Part shown: positions 56,446 through 64,000 of the stretch, piece after piece
Layout of the letters: each line of letters opens with the position of its first letter
Numbering within the stretch: the first letter of the stretch is position 1
Assembly (NCBI RefSeq): GCF_900215145.1
Contig: NZ_OBDO01000002.1
Coordinates: 1 to 64,000 of the forward strand
Reading direction: 5' to 3'
From: Geodermatophilus sabuli
GTDB lineage: Bacteria > Actinomycetota > Actinomycetes > Mycobacteriales > Geodermatophilaceae
Length of the DNA: 64,000 bases
Translations under genes and position numbers: made by a program
Notes under the pieces: model-generated
Database searches by the model: none
The model's input: the letters and a program-made list of their open reading frames with translations, nothing else
Told to the model about the DNA's origin: nothing

Positions 56446-56964
56446 TCAGGGGAGGTCGAAGGCCTCCATCGTCGTCTTCACGACCGCGCCGTAGACGAGG
56501 TGCGGCACGAGGTCGCTGACCCAGTCGGTGGTGGACCAGGTGCGCGGGTCGGTGATGCCGAGGACGGTCATCGGCCCGTTGGCGGCCACCAGGACCCCGG
56601 CGGTGGTCAGCAGCGTGCCGACCAGCGGCTGCGACCGGAAGCCCGCCGCCCGGACCAGCCCGACGAGCACGCCCACGCCGATCCCGGCGACCAGCCCGGA
56701 CAGCGGACCGAGCCCCTGCACCCGGTTCTGCCGCGTCTCGTCGTCCCCCGGGATGGGCACGTGGGCCTTCTCGGCGAGGATCTCCACGGTCTGCTCGGGG
56801 GTGGAGCTGCTCGCGCGGCCGCGGACGGCCATGTCGAGGTAGGTGACAGCGTTGAGGGCGGTGCTGCCCGCCGCTCCCGCCGCGGCTCCACGCAGCGCCC
56901 AGCCGAGCGGGCTGATGCCGCGCCGTCCCTTGCCGATCGTCCCCACGGGGGTGCGCTTGGCCAT
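56446..56964 (-). CDS. Membrane protein of unknown function
   Basis: The 172-residue protein has several helices: WALRGAAAGAAGSTALNAVT, LSGLVAGIGVGVLVGLVRAA, LVGTLLTTAGVLVAANGP, and LVPHLVYGAVVKTTMEAF at the end. The first part is basic. The combination is common in actinobacteria without known role. It faces the beta-lactamase-like gene tail to tail, with 29 bp between. Confidence 0.7.
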   Translation of the reverse strand: MAKRTPVGTIGKGRRGISPLGWALRGAAAGAAGSTALNAVTYLDMAVRGRASSSTPEQTVEILAEKAHVPIPGDDETRQNRVQGLGPLSGLVAGIGVGVLVGLVRAAGFRSQPLVGTLLTTAGVLVAANGPMTVLGITDPRTWSTTDWVSDLVPHLVYGAVVKTTMEAFDLP

Positions 56965-57011
56965 GGTCGCGCCCTACCCCGGCGGCGACCCGGCACACCG
57001 GTTCGGGCTGG

Positions 57012-58079
57012 TCAGCCCACCGGTCGGTGGAGGAACCCGGCGAGCAGGCGGGCGCAGCGCCCCACGGTCTCGGTGTGCTGCACCTCGTAGCCGTGGGTGC
57101 TCAGCGTCGGCAGCGAGAGCAGCGCGGCCCGGGCGGTCTGGCCGCTGCTGCGGGCCTGGGATGCGTCGGAGTCGAAGGACTCCCAGACGGCGGCGCGCGG
57201 CGCCAGGCCGAGCTCGTGGCCCAGTGCCAGGAGCCGGTCGCTGATGGCCTTGTCGTAGACGACGGCGTCGTCGGCGTAGGCCACGACCGGTCCGGAGTCG
57301 GCCGGCACCTGGTACTCCGCCTCCGCCGGGCCGATGTCCAGGGCCAGGGTGACCTCGCCCGGCAGCGTGCGGCTGGCGTGGGTGGCGCCGATGCCGCCCA
57401 TCTCCTCGCCGACCGTGCAGACCAGGTAGACGTCGGCCGGTGGACGCCGGTCCTGCTCTCGCAGCAGCCGCGCGGCGGCGACCAGGGCGGTGAGAGCCGT
57501 GCGGTCGTCGAGGAAGTACGAGCCGATGAAGTCGCCGAACTCCACCAGGGTGCGGCGGCTGGCGTGCACGCAGACGCGGGTGCCCGGGTGCACGCCGGCC
57601 GCCTCGAGGTCCTCGACGCTGCGGCCGGTGAAGGCGTACACGTCGTCCCACTGCATGGCCTGGTCGCCGCCGTCGGGCTTGGTCTGCCAGACCCGCGGCG
57701 TCTCCTGTGTCGTGTGCTCGGACCCGAGCAGGAGGACGGCGGTGAAACGCTCCGCGTCCCCGAGCACGGTGAGCGGGCCGAGCCCGAAGTTGCCCGGGTA
57801 CATGGTGCCGAGCTGGGACAGCCGCAGCGTGCCGTCGGGCTCCACCCGCTTGACGATCATGGCCAGCTCGTCCAGGTGCGCCATCACCCGGATGACCGGG
57901 GCGTCGCTCCCACCGGTGCCGCGCAGCAGCCCGACGAGGTTGCCGGCGGCGTCCACGGTGAGCTCGTCGACCAGGGGCTCGAGGGCCCGCCGGCAGACCT
58001 CCCGGCCCTCGTCCTCCTGTCCGCCGGGCCCGTAGGCGGCGAGCAGGTCCTGCAGCAGGGCACGGTCGGCAGGGGACAC
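57012..58079 (-). CDS. M42-type metallo-aminopeptidase
   Basis: The 355-residue protein is an M42 (tetrahedral aminopeptidase-like) enzyme with two metal ions. Metal residues are seen in RVMAHLDELAMIVKRV, SYFLDDRTALTALV, CTVGEEMGGIGATHAS, LALDIGPAEAEYQV and STHGYEVQHTE. GAGGAG precedes GTG 58079. Upstream to Lrp there are about 180 bp without a convincing gene. Confidence 0.9.
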   Translation of the reverse strand: MSPADRALLQDLLAAYGPGGQEDEGREVCRRALEPLVDELTVDAAGNLVGLLRGTGGSDAPVIRVMAHLDELAMIVKRVEPDGTLRLSQLGTMYPGNFGLGPLTVLGDAERFTAVLLLGSEHTTQETPRVWQTKPDGGDQAMQWDDVYAFTGRSVEDLEAAGVHPGTRVCVHASRRTLVEFGDFIGSYFLDDRTALTALVAAARLLREQDRRPPADVYLVCTVGEEMGGIGATHASRTLPGEVTLALDIGPAEAEYQVPADSGPVVAYADDAVVYDKAISDRLLALGHELGLAPRAAVWESFDSDASQARSSGQTARAALLSLPTLSTHGYEVQHTETVGRCARLLAGFLHRPVG

Positions 58080-58261
58080 GGATCTCCTCGGAGTGCGGCG
58101 GCCTCCGGCACCTACCCCCGGTCCCCGCCCGGGTGGTCGTCGTGGCTCGCGCCGCCGTCCGGGCGGACGGTCAGCCGGCCGGGTCCGCGAGGCAACCCTC
58201 GACGGCGCCGCGCACCCCGGCGTGTACGCCGCGGAGCCAGCCGTCGACCGCCTGCAGCCAC

Positions 58262-58735
58262 TCAGTCGCTGCCGGCGACCCGGTCGAGCAGGGGACCGAT
58301 CCGGTGGTCGACCAGGCGGCGCAGCGCGAGCGCGGTGTCGGTGCGCTGGACCCCGGGGATGGCCAGCACGCGCTCGGTGATCCGCCACAGGTCGTCGGCG
58401 TCGGTGGCCACGACGCGCACCAGCAGGTCCGCGACGCCCGACAACGCCGTCACCTCGAGCACCTCGGGGATGTGGGCCAGCGCCTCCCCGACGTCGGCCA
58501 GGCTGCGCTGCACCACCTGCACCGTGACGTACGCCCCCAGCCGGTAGCCCAGCGCCTCGGGGTGCACCCGGGCGTCGAACGGGGCCAGCGCGCCGCTGCT
58601 CTCCAGGCGCGACAGTCGTGCCTGCACGGTGTTGCGAGCCAAGCCGAGCTGCTGCGAGAGCGCCATGACGGTGGCGCGGGGGTCCTCGGTGAGGGCGCGC
58701 AGCAATCGGGCGTCGGTGGCATCGAGGGCCGGCAC
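58262..58735 (-). CDS. Lrp/AsnC-family transcriptional regulator
   Basis: The 157-residue protein has an N-terminal winged helix, LDATDARLLRALTEDPRATV and LGLARNTVQARLSRLESSGA, and a RAM ligand domain with LEVTALSGVADLLVRVVATD. GTG 58735 is chosen because homologs start just before LDATDARL. It is divergent from the branched-chain oxoacid dehydrogenase operon, the usual layout of BkdR, so control by leucine, isoleucine or valine is likely. Confidence 0.92.
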   Translation of the reverse strand: MPALDATDARLLRALTEDPRATVMALSQQLGLARNTVQARLSRLESSGALAPFDARVHPEALGYRLGAYVTVQVVQRSLADVGEALAHIPEVLEVTALSGVADLLVRVVATDADDLWRITERVLAIPGVQRTDTALALRRLVDHRIGPLLDRVAGSD

Positions 58736-58757
58736 GGTGCTCAGTCTGACATGCGGG

Positions 58758-58898
58758 GACGTCCCACTCCCGAGCATTCTGCGCACCAGGTGGGACAGCC
58801 CTTGCGCATCTCGGCGGAGCGGTGATCTTCTCGCGGAGCCGGGTTCCGTGCCACGATGTGTGAGTGGCCCCACACCCTGGCGCCACGAGACGTCCCAC
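58758..58898. promoter_or_regulatory. Repeated GTCCCAC sites between Lrp and the E1 alpha gene
   Basis: GACGTCCCAC occurs at 58758-58767 and 58889-58898, and its inverse GTGGGAC at 58790-58796. Two TGCGCA copies lie at 58780 and 58803. This could be the binding region of the Lrp-family regulator; the sites are spaced at 23-130 bp. Confidence 0.45.
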
Positions 58899-58948
58899 CA
58901 CCGTGCAGCCGGCGACCCCGGCCGCCCGGTCGACGGAGGAGTGAGTGC

Positions 58949-60088
58949 GTGAGCGTGTCGAGCGCGACCACCGAGGTGGTCGACCCCGTCCCCGGGGCCG
59001 AGGCGCCCCACCTGCCCCAGCAGCCGGACCTGGTGCAGCTCCTGACGCCGGAGGGTGAGCGCGTCGAGCACCCCGAGTACTCCCTGGACCTCGCCCCCGA
59101 CGAGCTGTGCGGGCTCTACCGCGACCTGGTCCTGGTCCGCCGGTGGGACGTCGAGGCGACCGCCCTGCAGCGGCAGGGCGAGCTGGGCATCTGGGCGTCG
59201 CTGCTCGGTCAGGAGGCCGCCCAGATCGGCGCCGGCCGTGCCCTGCAGCCCGGGGACATGGCCTTCCCCACGTACCGCGAGCACGGTGTCGCCTGGACCC
59301 GCGGCGTCGACCCGCTGGACGTCATCAGCCTCTTCCGCGGCGTGGACAACGGCGGCTGGGACCCGGTCGCCACCGGCTTCAACCTCTACACCGTCGTCAT
59401 CGGCGCGCAGACCCTGCACGCCACCGGCTACGCGATGGGCCTGCAGCGTGACAGCGCGGAGACCGCCACGATCGCCTTCCTCGGCGACGGCGCGACCAGC
59501 CAGGGCGAGGTCAACGAGGCCATGATCTGGGCCGCCAGCTTCTCCGCCCCCGTCGTCTTCTTCTGCCAGAACAACCAGTACGCGATCAGCGTGCCGCTGG
59601 AACGCCAGTCGCGGGTCCCGCTCTACCAGCGCGCCGCCGGCTTCGGGTTCCCCGGCGTCCGGGTCGACGGCAACGACGTCCTCGCCGTCCTGGCGGTGAC
59701 GCGGGCCGCCCTGCAGGCCGCGCGCGAGGGGCAGGGCCCGACGTTCATCGAGGCGTTCACCTACCGGATGGGTGCGCACACCACCTCCGACGACCCCACC
59801 CGCTACCGGCTGGCCAGCGAGCTGGAGGAGTGGAAGCTGCGCGACCCGATCGCCCGGCTCAAGGCCCACCTGTCCCGGAGTGGCGCGGCCGACGCCGCCT
59901 TCTTCGACTCCGTCGAGGCCGAGGCCGACGAGCTCGCGGTGCGGATCCGCCGCGGCACCGTCGAGATGCCCGACCCGCCCGGGACGGCGATGTTCGACCA
60001 CGTCTACGCCGAGCAGACCCCGCACCTGGCCGCCCAGCAGGCCGAGTTCGAGGCGTACCAGGCGAGCTTCGAGGGGGGCGAGCACTGA
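58949..60088 (+). CDS. bkdA: Branched-chain 2-oxoacid dehydrogenase E1 alpha
   Basis: The 379-residue E1 alpha subunit decarboxylates 2-oxoacids with thiamine diphosphate. The TPP motif is FLGDGATSQGEVNEAM through FFCQNNQYAI, and MGAHTTSDDPTRYR is the phosphorylation-loop region of the branched-chain type. GGAGGAG precedes GTG 58949. The E1 beta gene follows with a TGATG overlap. Pyruvate dehydrogenase is the alternative identity, but the Lrp neighbour and sequence type favour Bkd. Confidence 0.92.
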   Translation: MSVSSATTEVVDPVPGAEAPHLPQQPDLVQLLTPEGERVEHPEYSLDLAPDELCGLYRDLVLVRRWDVEATALQRQGELGIWASLLGQEAAQIGAGRALQPGDMAFPTYREHGVAWTRGVDPLDVISLFRGVDNGGWDPVATGFNLYTVVIGAQTLHATGYAMGLQRDSAETATIAFLGDGATSQGEVNEAMIWAASFSAPVVFFCQNNQYAISVPLERQSRVPLYQRAAGFGFPGVRVDGNDVLAVLAVTRAALQAAREGQGPTFIEAFTYRMGAHTTSDDPTRYRLASELEEWKLRDPIARLKAHLSRSGAADAAFFDSVEAEADELAVRIRRGTVEMPDPPGTAMFDHVYAEQTPHLAAQQAEFEAYQASFEGGEH

Positions 60089-61068
60089 TGGCCGCCCAGA
60101 CGCTCACCATCGGCAAGGCGCTCAACCTCGGCCTGCGCAAGGCGATGGAGGACGACGCCAAGGTCGTGCTCATGGGCGAGGACATCGGCCGTCTGGGCGG
60201 TGTCTTCCGCATCACCGACGGCCTGCAGAAGGACTTCGGCGAGGACCGCGTCGTCGACACCCCGCTGGCCGAGGCCGGCATCCTCGGCACCGCCGTCGGC
60301 CTGGCCATGCGGGGCTACCGGCCGGTCTGCGAGATCCAGTTCGACGGGTTCGTCTTCCCCGCCTACAACCAGATCGTCACCCAGGTGGCCAAGATCCACG
60401 CCCGTTCCCGCGGGAAGCTGGCCATGCCGATCGTCATCCGCATCCCCTTCGGCGGCGGCATCGGCGCGGTCGAGCACCACAGCGAGAGCCCCGAGGCCTA
60501 CTTCGCGCACACCCCCGGGCTCAAGGTCGTCGCGGTCAGCAACCCGGTCGACGCCTACTTCGGCATCCAGCAGGCGATCGCCCACCCGGACCCGATCGTG
60601 TTCCTCGAGCCCAAGCGGCGGTACTGGGAGAAGGCTGAGGTCGATCCCGACACCACCCCCGAGCCGCTGTTCGCCTCCCGCGTCGTGCGCGGCGGCGACG
60701 ACGTCACCGTGCTGGCCTACGGGCCGATGGTGAAGACGGCGCTGCAGGCCGCGGAGGCCGCCGCGGAGGAGGGCCGCTCGCTGGAGGTGGTCGACCTGCG
60801 CACGCTGAGCCCGCTCGACCTCGACCCGGTGTTCGACTCGGTGCGGCGCACCGGGCGCTGCGTCGTCGTCCACGAGGCGGCGGTGACGCTGGGCCTGGGG
60901 GCGGAGATCGCCGCGCGGGTCACCGAGACCTGCTTCCACTCGCTGGAGGCGCCGGTGCTGCGCGTGGGCGGCTACGACACCCCGTACCCGCCGTCGAAGC
61001 TGGAGGAGGAGTACCTCCCCGACCTCGACCGCGTGCTCGACGCCGTCGACCGCTCGATGGGGTTCTGA
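60088..61068 (+). CDS. bkdB: Branched-chain 2-oxoacid dehydrogenase E1 beta
   Basis: The 326-residue subunit completes the E1 heterotetramer. LMGEDIGRLGGVFRITDGLQ, DTPLAEAGILGTAVGLAMRG and IRIPFGGGIGAVEHHSESPE are family marks; the C-terminal transketolase domain has VVDLRTLSPLDLDPVFDSV and VGGYDTPYPPSKLEEEYLPD. It follows E1 alpha with a 1-bp overlap and E2 starts 3 bp later. Confidence 0.94.
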   Translation: MAAQTLTIGKALNLGLRKAMEDDAKVVLMGEDIGRLGGVFRITDGLQKDFGEDRVVDTPLAEAGILGTAVGLAMRGYRPVCEIQFDGFVFPAYNQIVTQVAKIHARSRGKLAMPIVIRIPFGGGIGAVEHHSESPEAYFAHTPGLKVVAVSNPVDAYFGIQQAIAHPDPIVFLEPKRRYWEKAEVDPDTTPEPLFASRVVRGGDDVTVLAYGPMVKTALQAAEAAAEEGRSLEVVDLRTLSPLDLDPVFDSVRRTGRCVVVHEAAVTLGLGAEIAARVTETCFHSLEAPVLRVGGYDTPYPPSKLEEEYLPDLDRVLDAVDRSMGF

Positions 61069-61070
61069 GG

Positions 61071-62549
61071 ATGGCCGAGCTGCGCCAGTTCAAGCTCCCG
61101 GACGTCGGCGAGGGGCTGACCGAGGGCGAGATCCTGCAGTGGCTGGTCGCCGTCGGCGACACGGTCACGGTCAACCAGCCGCTGTGCGAGGTCGAGACGG
61201 CGAAGGCCGCCGTCGAACTGCCCTCGCCGTGGGCCGGCACCGTCACCGCGCTGCTGCACGACGCCGGTGAGACCGTCGACGTCGGGACGCCGATCATCAC
61301 CATCGACGTCGGTGGGGACGCGGCCCCGACCGGCGACAGCGCCGCCGAGCCAGCCGCCGGGCTGATCGGCGGAGCGGCTCCCGGCGGGCGGACGGCGGTG
61401 CTCGTCGGCTACGGCCCGCGCACCACCGAGGCGCGCCGGCGGCCACGCCGGGCGGTCCACGCGGCTGCCACGCCCACCCCGCTGGCCGGGTCCGCCGACG
61501 ACGACGGCTCCCGCGGCACGCCGCTGCTCACCACGGCGCCCGACGCGCGGACCAAGCCGGTGCGGCACGGCGGGCTGGAGGTCGGCCGCGCCGCCGAGGC
61601 GCACGCCGCGGCCGAGGAGGCGGCGACCGCGCTCGTCGCCGCGCCTGGCCGGGGCCGGCTGCGCCCGCTGGCCAAGCCCCCGGTCCGCAAGCTGGCCCGG
61701 GACCTCGGCGTGGACCTCACCGCGTTGACCGGCAGCGGCCCCGGCGGCGTCATCACCCGCGCCGACGTCGAGGCGGCGGCCGGCGGCCAGGCGGCCGGCG
61801 GCCCGGCGGTCGGCACGGCGGTGGCCGTCCCGGTGGCCGCCGTCGCGGCGGGGGAGACGCAGCGGATCCCCGTCAAGGGGGTCCGCAAGCACACCGCCGC
61901 GGCGATGGTGGCCAGCGCCTTCACCGCTCCGCACGTCACCGAGTTCCTCACCGTCGACGTCACGCGGATGATGAAGCTGCGCACCCGGCTGGCCGCCCGG
62001 CCGGAGTTCGCCGGACTCAAGGTCAGCCCGCTGCTGTTCGTGGCCAAGGCGCTGCTGCTGGCCGCGCGCCGGCACCCCATGGTGAACAGCTCCTGGGACG
62101 AGGCCGCGCAGGAGATCGTCGTCCACGGGCAGGTGAACCTCGGCATCGCCGCGGCCACGCCGCGCGGGCTCGTCGTCCCCAACGTCAAGGACGCCGGCCG
62201 GCTGTCCCTCCCGGAGCTGGCCGCCGCGCTCACCGGGCTCACCGAGACCGCCCGCGCCGGCCGCACCCCACCGGCGGACATGACCGGCGGCACGATCACG
62301 ATCACCAACGTGGGCGTGTTCGGCGTCGACAGCGGCACGCCGATCCTCAACCCGGGGGAGTCGGCGATCCTGGCCTTCGGGGCGGTCCGCGAGATGCCGT
62401 GGGTGCACAAGGGCAGGGTCAAGCCCCGGCAGGTGACGCAGCTGGCGCTGTCCTTCGACCACCGGGTCATCGACGGGGAGCTCGGCAGCCGGTTCCTCGC
62501 CGACGTCGGTGCCCTGCTCGCCGACCCCGGCACGGCGCTGGCGTTCTGA
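61071..62549 (+). CDS. bkdC: Dihydrolipoamide acyltransferase E2
   Basis: The 492-residue E2 has one lipoyl domain (residues 1-80, lipoyl lysine about 45 in VETAKAAVELPSPW), a peripheral-subunit-binding domain around 200 (LAKPPVRKLARDLGVDLTAL, TGSGPGGVITRADV) and a catalytic domain from about 260 ending with LALSFDHRVIDGELGSRFLA. The linkers are unusually Ala/Thr-rich. E3 (lipoamide dehydrogenase) is not in the window. Confidence 0.94.
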   Translation: MAELRQFKLPDVGEGLTEGEILQWLVAVGDTVTVNQPLCEVETAKAAVELPSPWAGTVTALLHDAGETVDVGTPIITIDVGGDAAPTGDSAAEPAAGLIGGAAPGGRTAVLVGYGPRTTEARRRPRRAVHAAATPTPLAGSADDDGSRGTPLLTTAPDARTKPVRHGGLEVGRAAEAHAAAEEAATALVAAPGRGRLRPLAKPPVRKLARDLGVDLTALTGSGPGGVITRADVEAAAGGQAAGGPAVGTAVAVPVAAVAAGETQRIPVKGVRKHTAAAMVASAFTAPHVTEFLTVDVTRMMKLRTRLAARPEFAGLKVSPLLFVAKALLLAARRHPMVNSSWDEAAQEIVVHGQVNLGIAAATPRGLVVPNVKDAGRLSLPELAAALTGLTETARAGRTPPADMTGGTITITNVGVFGVDSGTPILNPGESAILAFGAVREMPWVHKGRVKPRQVTQLALSFDHRVIDGELGSRFLADVGALLADPGTALAF

Positions 62550-62553
62550 GCGC

Positions 62554-63723
62554 ATGACGGACCTGCAGCGGCTGCTGGACTTCGCCGAGCGCTCGGCCGT
62601 GCCCGGCGGGTTCGGCTTCCTCGGCGGGAACGGGCAGGTCATCGCCGAGCGGCCGCTGATGACCTTCATCACCGCGCGCAAGACACACGTCTTCGGGCTG
62701 GCCCAGTTGCTGGGCCGGCCCGGGGCAGGGGAACTGGTCCGTCACGGTGTCGAGGCGCTGACCGACGGCCCGCTGCGGGACGCCGCCCGCGGCGGCTGGT
62801 ACGCGACGGCGGAGGACGACACGAAGTCCGCCTACGTGCACGCCTTCGTCGTCCTCGCCGGGGCGACGGCCACCGTGGTCGGCGCGCCAGGCGGCCGGGA
62901 GCTGCTCGACGACGCGCTCGACGTCTGGCAGACCCGCTTCTGGGACGACGACGCCGGCCTGGCGGTGGAGGAGTGGGACGCCGGCTGGACGCGGCTGTCG
63001 GACTACCGCGGGGCGAACGCCAACATGCACGGCGTCGAGGCGTCCCTGGCCGCCGCCGACGCGCTGGGCGACGGCGACCCGCGGGCGGCACGCCTGCGCA
63101 CCCAGGCGCTCCGCAGCACCGAGCGGGTCGTGCACGGATGGGCACGGGAGCGCGCCTGGCGGTTGCCGGAGCACTTCACCCCCGACTGGACGCCGCTGCC
63201 GGAGTACAACCGCGACGAGCCGGCCGACCCCTTCCGCCCGTACGGCGTGACGATCGGGCACCAGTTCGAGTGGGCCAGGCTGGCGCTGCACCTGCGCGCG
63301 GTCACGCCGGAGCCGCCGGCCTGGCTGATCGACGACGGGGTGGCGCTGTTCGACGCGGCGGCGACGCGCGGCTGGGCCGCTGACGGCGCGGACGGCTTCC
63401 CGTACACGCTGGGCTGGGACGACCGCGTGGTCGTGGGCGCCCGCATGCACTGGGTGCTGTGCGAGGCGGTGGCCGCGGCGGAGGCGTTCGCCGGGGTGAC
63501 CGGCGACCGGCGCTACGGCGACCTCGCGCGACGGTGGCGGGCCCACGGCGAGGAGCGGTTCGCCGACCCGGTCACCGGCAGCTGGCACCACGAGCTGACG
63601 CCGGACGGGCGGGTCGCCTCGGGCACCTGGGACGGGCAGCCCGACGCCTACCACCTCGTCCAGATGCTGCTGCTGTCCGAGGGCCGGCCGGTGCGGGGGA
63701 GCGTCGCGGCCACACTGCGCTGA
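62554..63723 (+). CDS. AGE-family epimerase/isomerase
   Basis: The 389-residue protein is an (alpha/alpha)6-barrel like N-acylglucosamine 2-epimerase and YihS-type aldose-ketose isomerases. Catalytic-site histidines and Arg appear in YRGANANMHGVEASLAAAD, GHQFEWARLAL and GARMHWVLCEAVAAAEAF. The substrate could be mannose/fructose or a related sugar. It starts 4 bp after the E2 stop on the same strand, so it may be read from the bkd operon, although its chemistry is unrelated. Confidence 0.87.
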   Translation: MTDLQRLLDFAERSAVPGGFGFLGGNGQVIAERPLMTFITARKTHVFGLAQLLGRPGAGELVRHGVEALTDGPLRDAARGGWYATAEDDTKSAYVHAFVVLAGATATVVGAPGGRELLDDALDVWQTRFWDDDAGLAVEEWDAGWTRLSDYRGANANMHGVEASLAAADALGDGDPRAARLRTQALRSTERVVHGWARERAWRLPEHFTPDWTPLPEYNRDEPADPFRPYGVTIGHQFEWARLALHLRAVTPEPPAWLIDDGVALFDAAATRGWAADGADGFPYTLGWDDRVVVGARMHWVLCEAVAAAEAFAGVTGDRRYGDLARRWRAHGEERFADPVTGSWHHELTPDGRVASGTWDGQPDAYHLVQMLLLSEGRPVRGSVAATLR

Positions 63724-63798
63724 GCCGCGACGGACGTGTCCCGTCCGGATCCTGCGGGTAGGGCGTCCACGACCAGTACCCGAGCAGAGGAGCTGACA

Positions 63799-64000
63799 GT
63801 GGCCAGCGTGCAGGAAGCCATCGACGTCGACGTGCCGATCCGCGTGGCCTACGACCAGTGGACGCAGTTCGAGAGTTTCCCGCAGTTCATGGGCGGGGTC
63901 GAGCGGATCACCCAGCTCGACGACACGCACACCCACTGGGTCACGAACATCGACGGCGTGAAGCGCGAGTTCGACGCCGAGATCACCGAGCAGCGCCCCG
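63799..64000 (+). CDS. SRPBCC-family cyclase/dehydrase, cut by the window end
   Basis: The frame starts at GTG 63799 after AGAGGAGCTGACA and runs on to the window end. The first 67 residues (ASVQEAIDVDVPIRVAYDQW, FESFPQFMGGVERITQLDDT, VKREFDAEITEQRP) match the polyketide cyclase/dehydrase START-like fold. The rest lies outside. Confidence 0.85.
   Translation, partial: MASVQEAIDVDVPIRVAYDQWTQFESFPQFMGGVERITQLDDTHTHWVTNIDGVKREFDAEITEQRP

Noticed and set aside
58171..58270. Minus-strand frame of about 30 residues (WLQAVDGWLRGVHAG) after the Lrp gene
   Set aside because: Looks protein-like, but has no start codon or ribosome-binding site and is very short; left as unexplained.

Overview
The window is very GC-rich, densely coded chromosomal DNA with frequent GTG starts, 4-bp gene overlaps and actinobacterial control elements: a SAM-IV-like riboswitch, a c-di-AMP (ydaO-type) riboswitch and DtxR/IdeR-type iron boxes. 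Family-level clues (actinobacterial VLRF1 peptidyl-tRNA hydrolase, HelR/HelD-like motor, GTP-dependent PEP carboxykinase, a relative of the mycothiol-dependent nitroreductase Rv2466c) point to a free-living actinobacterium. The style fits Geodermatophilaceae (Blastococcus, Modestobacter, Geodermatophilus), but that is an inference. I see no prophage, insertion sequence, CRISPR array, rRNA or tRNA.

Layout. 0-4.4 kb: a MetE-like protein, a gamma-carbonic-anhydrase-like protein and the metY-metX pair of direct-sulfhydrylation methionine synthesis behind the SAM-IV-like riboswitch. 4.4-9.2 kb: a MazF toxin with a very short antitoxin-like frame, a polar amino-acid ABC importer and an MscS channel. 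9.2-17 kb: a LuxR regulator, small-molecule enzymes, a BCCT osmolyte transporter and an EamA exporter. 17-22.4 kb: a complete iron-siderophore uptake locus with two iron boxes. 22.4-28.4 kb: a thiol-redox operon, acetoacetyl-CoA synthetase, an alpha/beta hydrolase and an acyl-CoA dehydrogenase. 28.4-36.8 kb: a GH13 glucosidase and sugar ABC operon bracketed by two paralogous MFS genes. 36.8-42.6 kb: FKBP, DsbA-like, nitronate monooxygenase, an ArsR-SRPBCC pair and pckG. 42.7-54 kb: MFS, rhodanese, VLRF1, HelR-like motor, class A PBP, YihY/BrkB, a carotenoid-dehydrogenase-like oxidoreductase, and the c-di-AMP riboswitch with its NlpC/P60 hydrolase. 54-64 kb: small membrane proteins, a beta-lactamase-fold hydrolase, an M42 peptidase, and an Lrp regulator divergent from a branched-chain 2-oxoacid dehydrogenase operon (E1 alpha, E1 beta, E2), then an AGE epimerase and a truncated SRPBCC gene.

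Most of this is ordinary core and accessory metabolism. What stands out is at the DNA/RNA level. Four copies of a structured intergenic repeat sit between convergent genes; the outer arms change together while a core of about 33 nt is conserved. Two riboswitches are placed so that ribosome-binding sites can be masked. Two downstream genes seem to start at CTG inside a CTGA overlap. The PBP and YihY genes overlap tail to tail by 220 bp in low-complexity sequence. A ribosome-rescue-type gene lies beside an RNA-polymerase-rescue-type gene.
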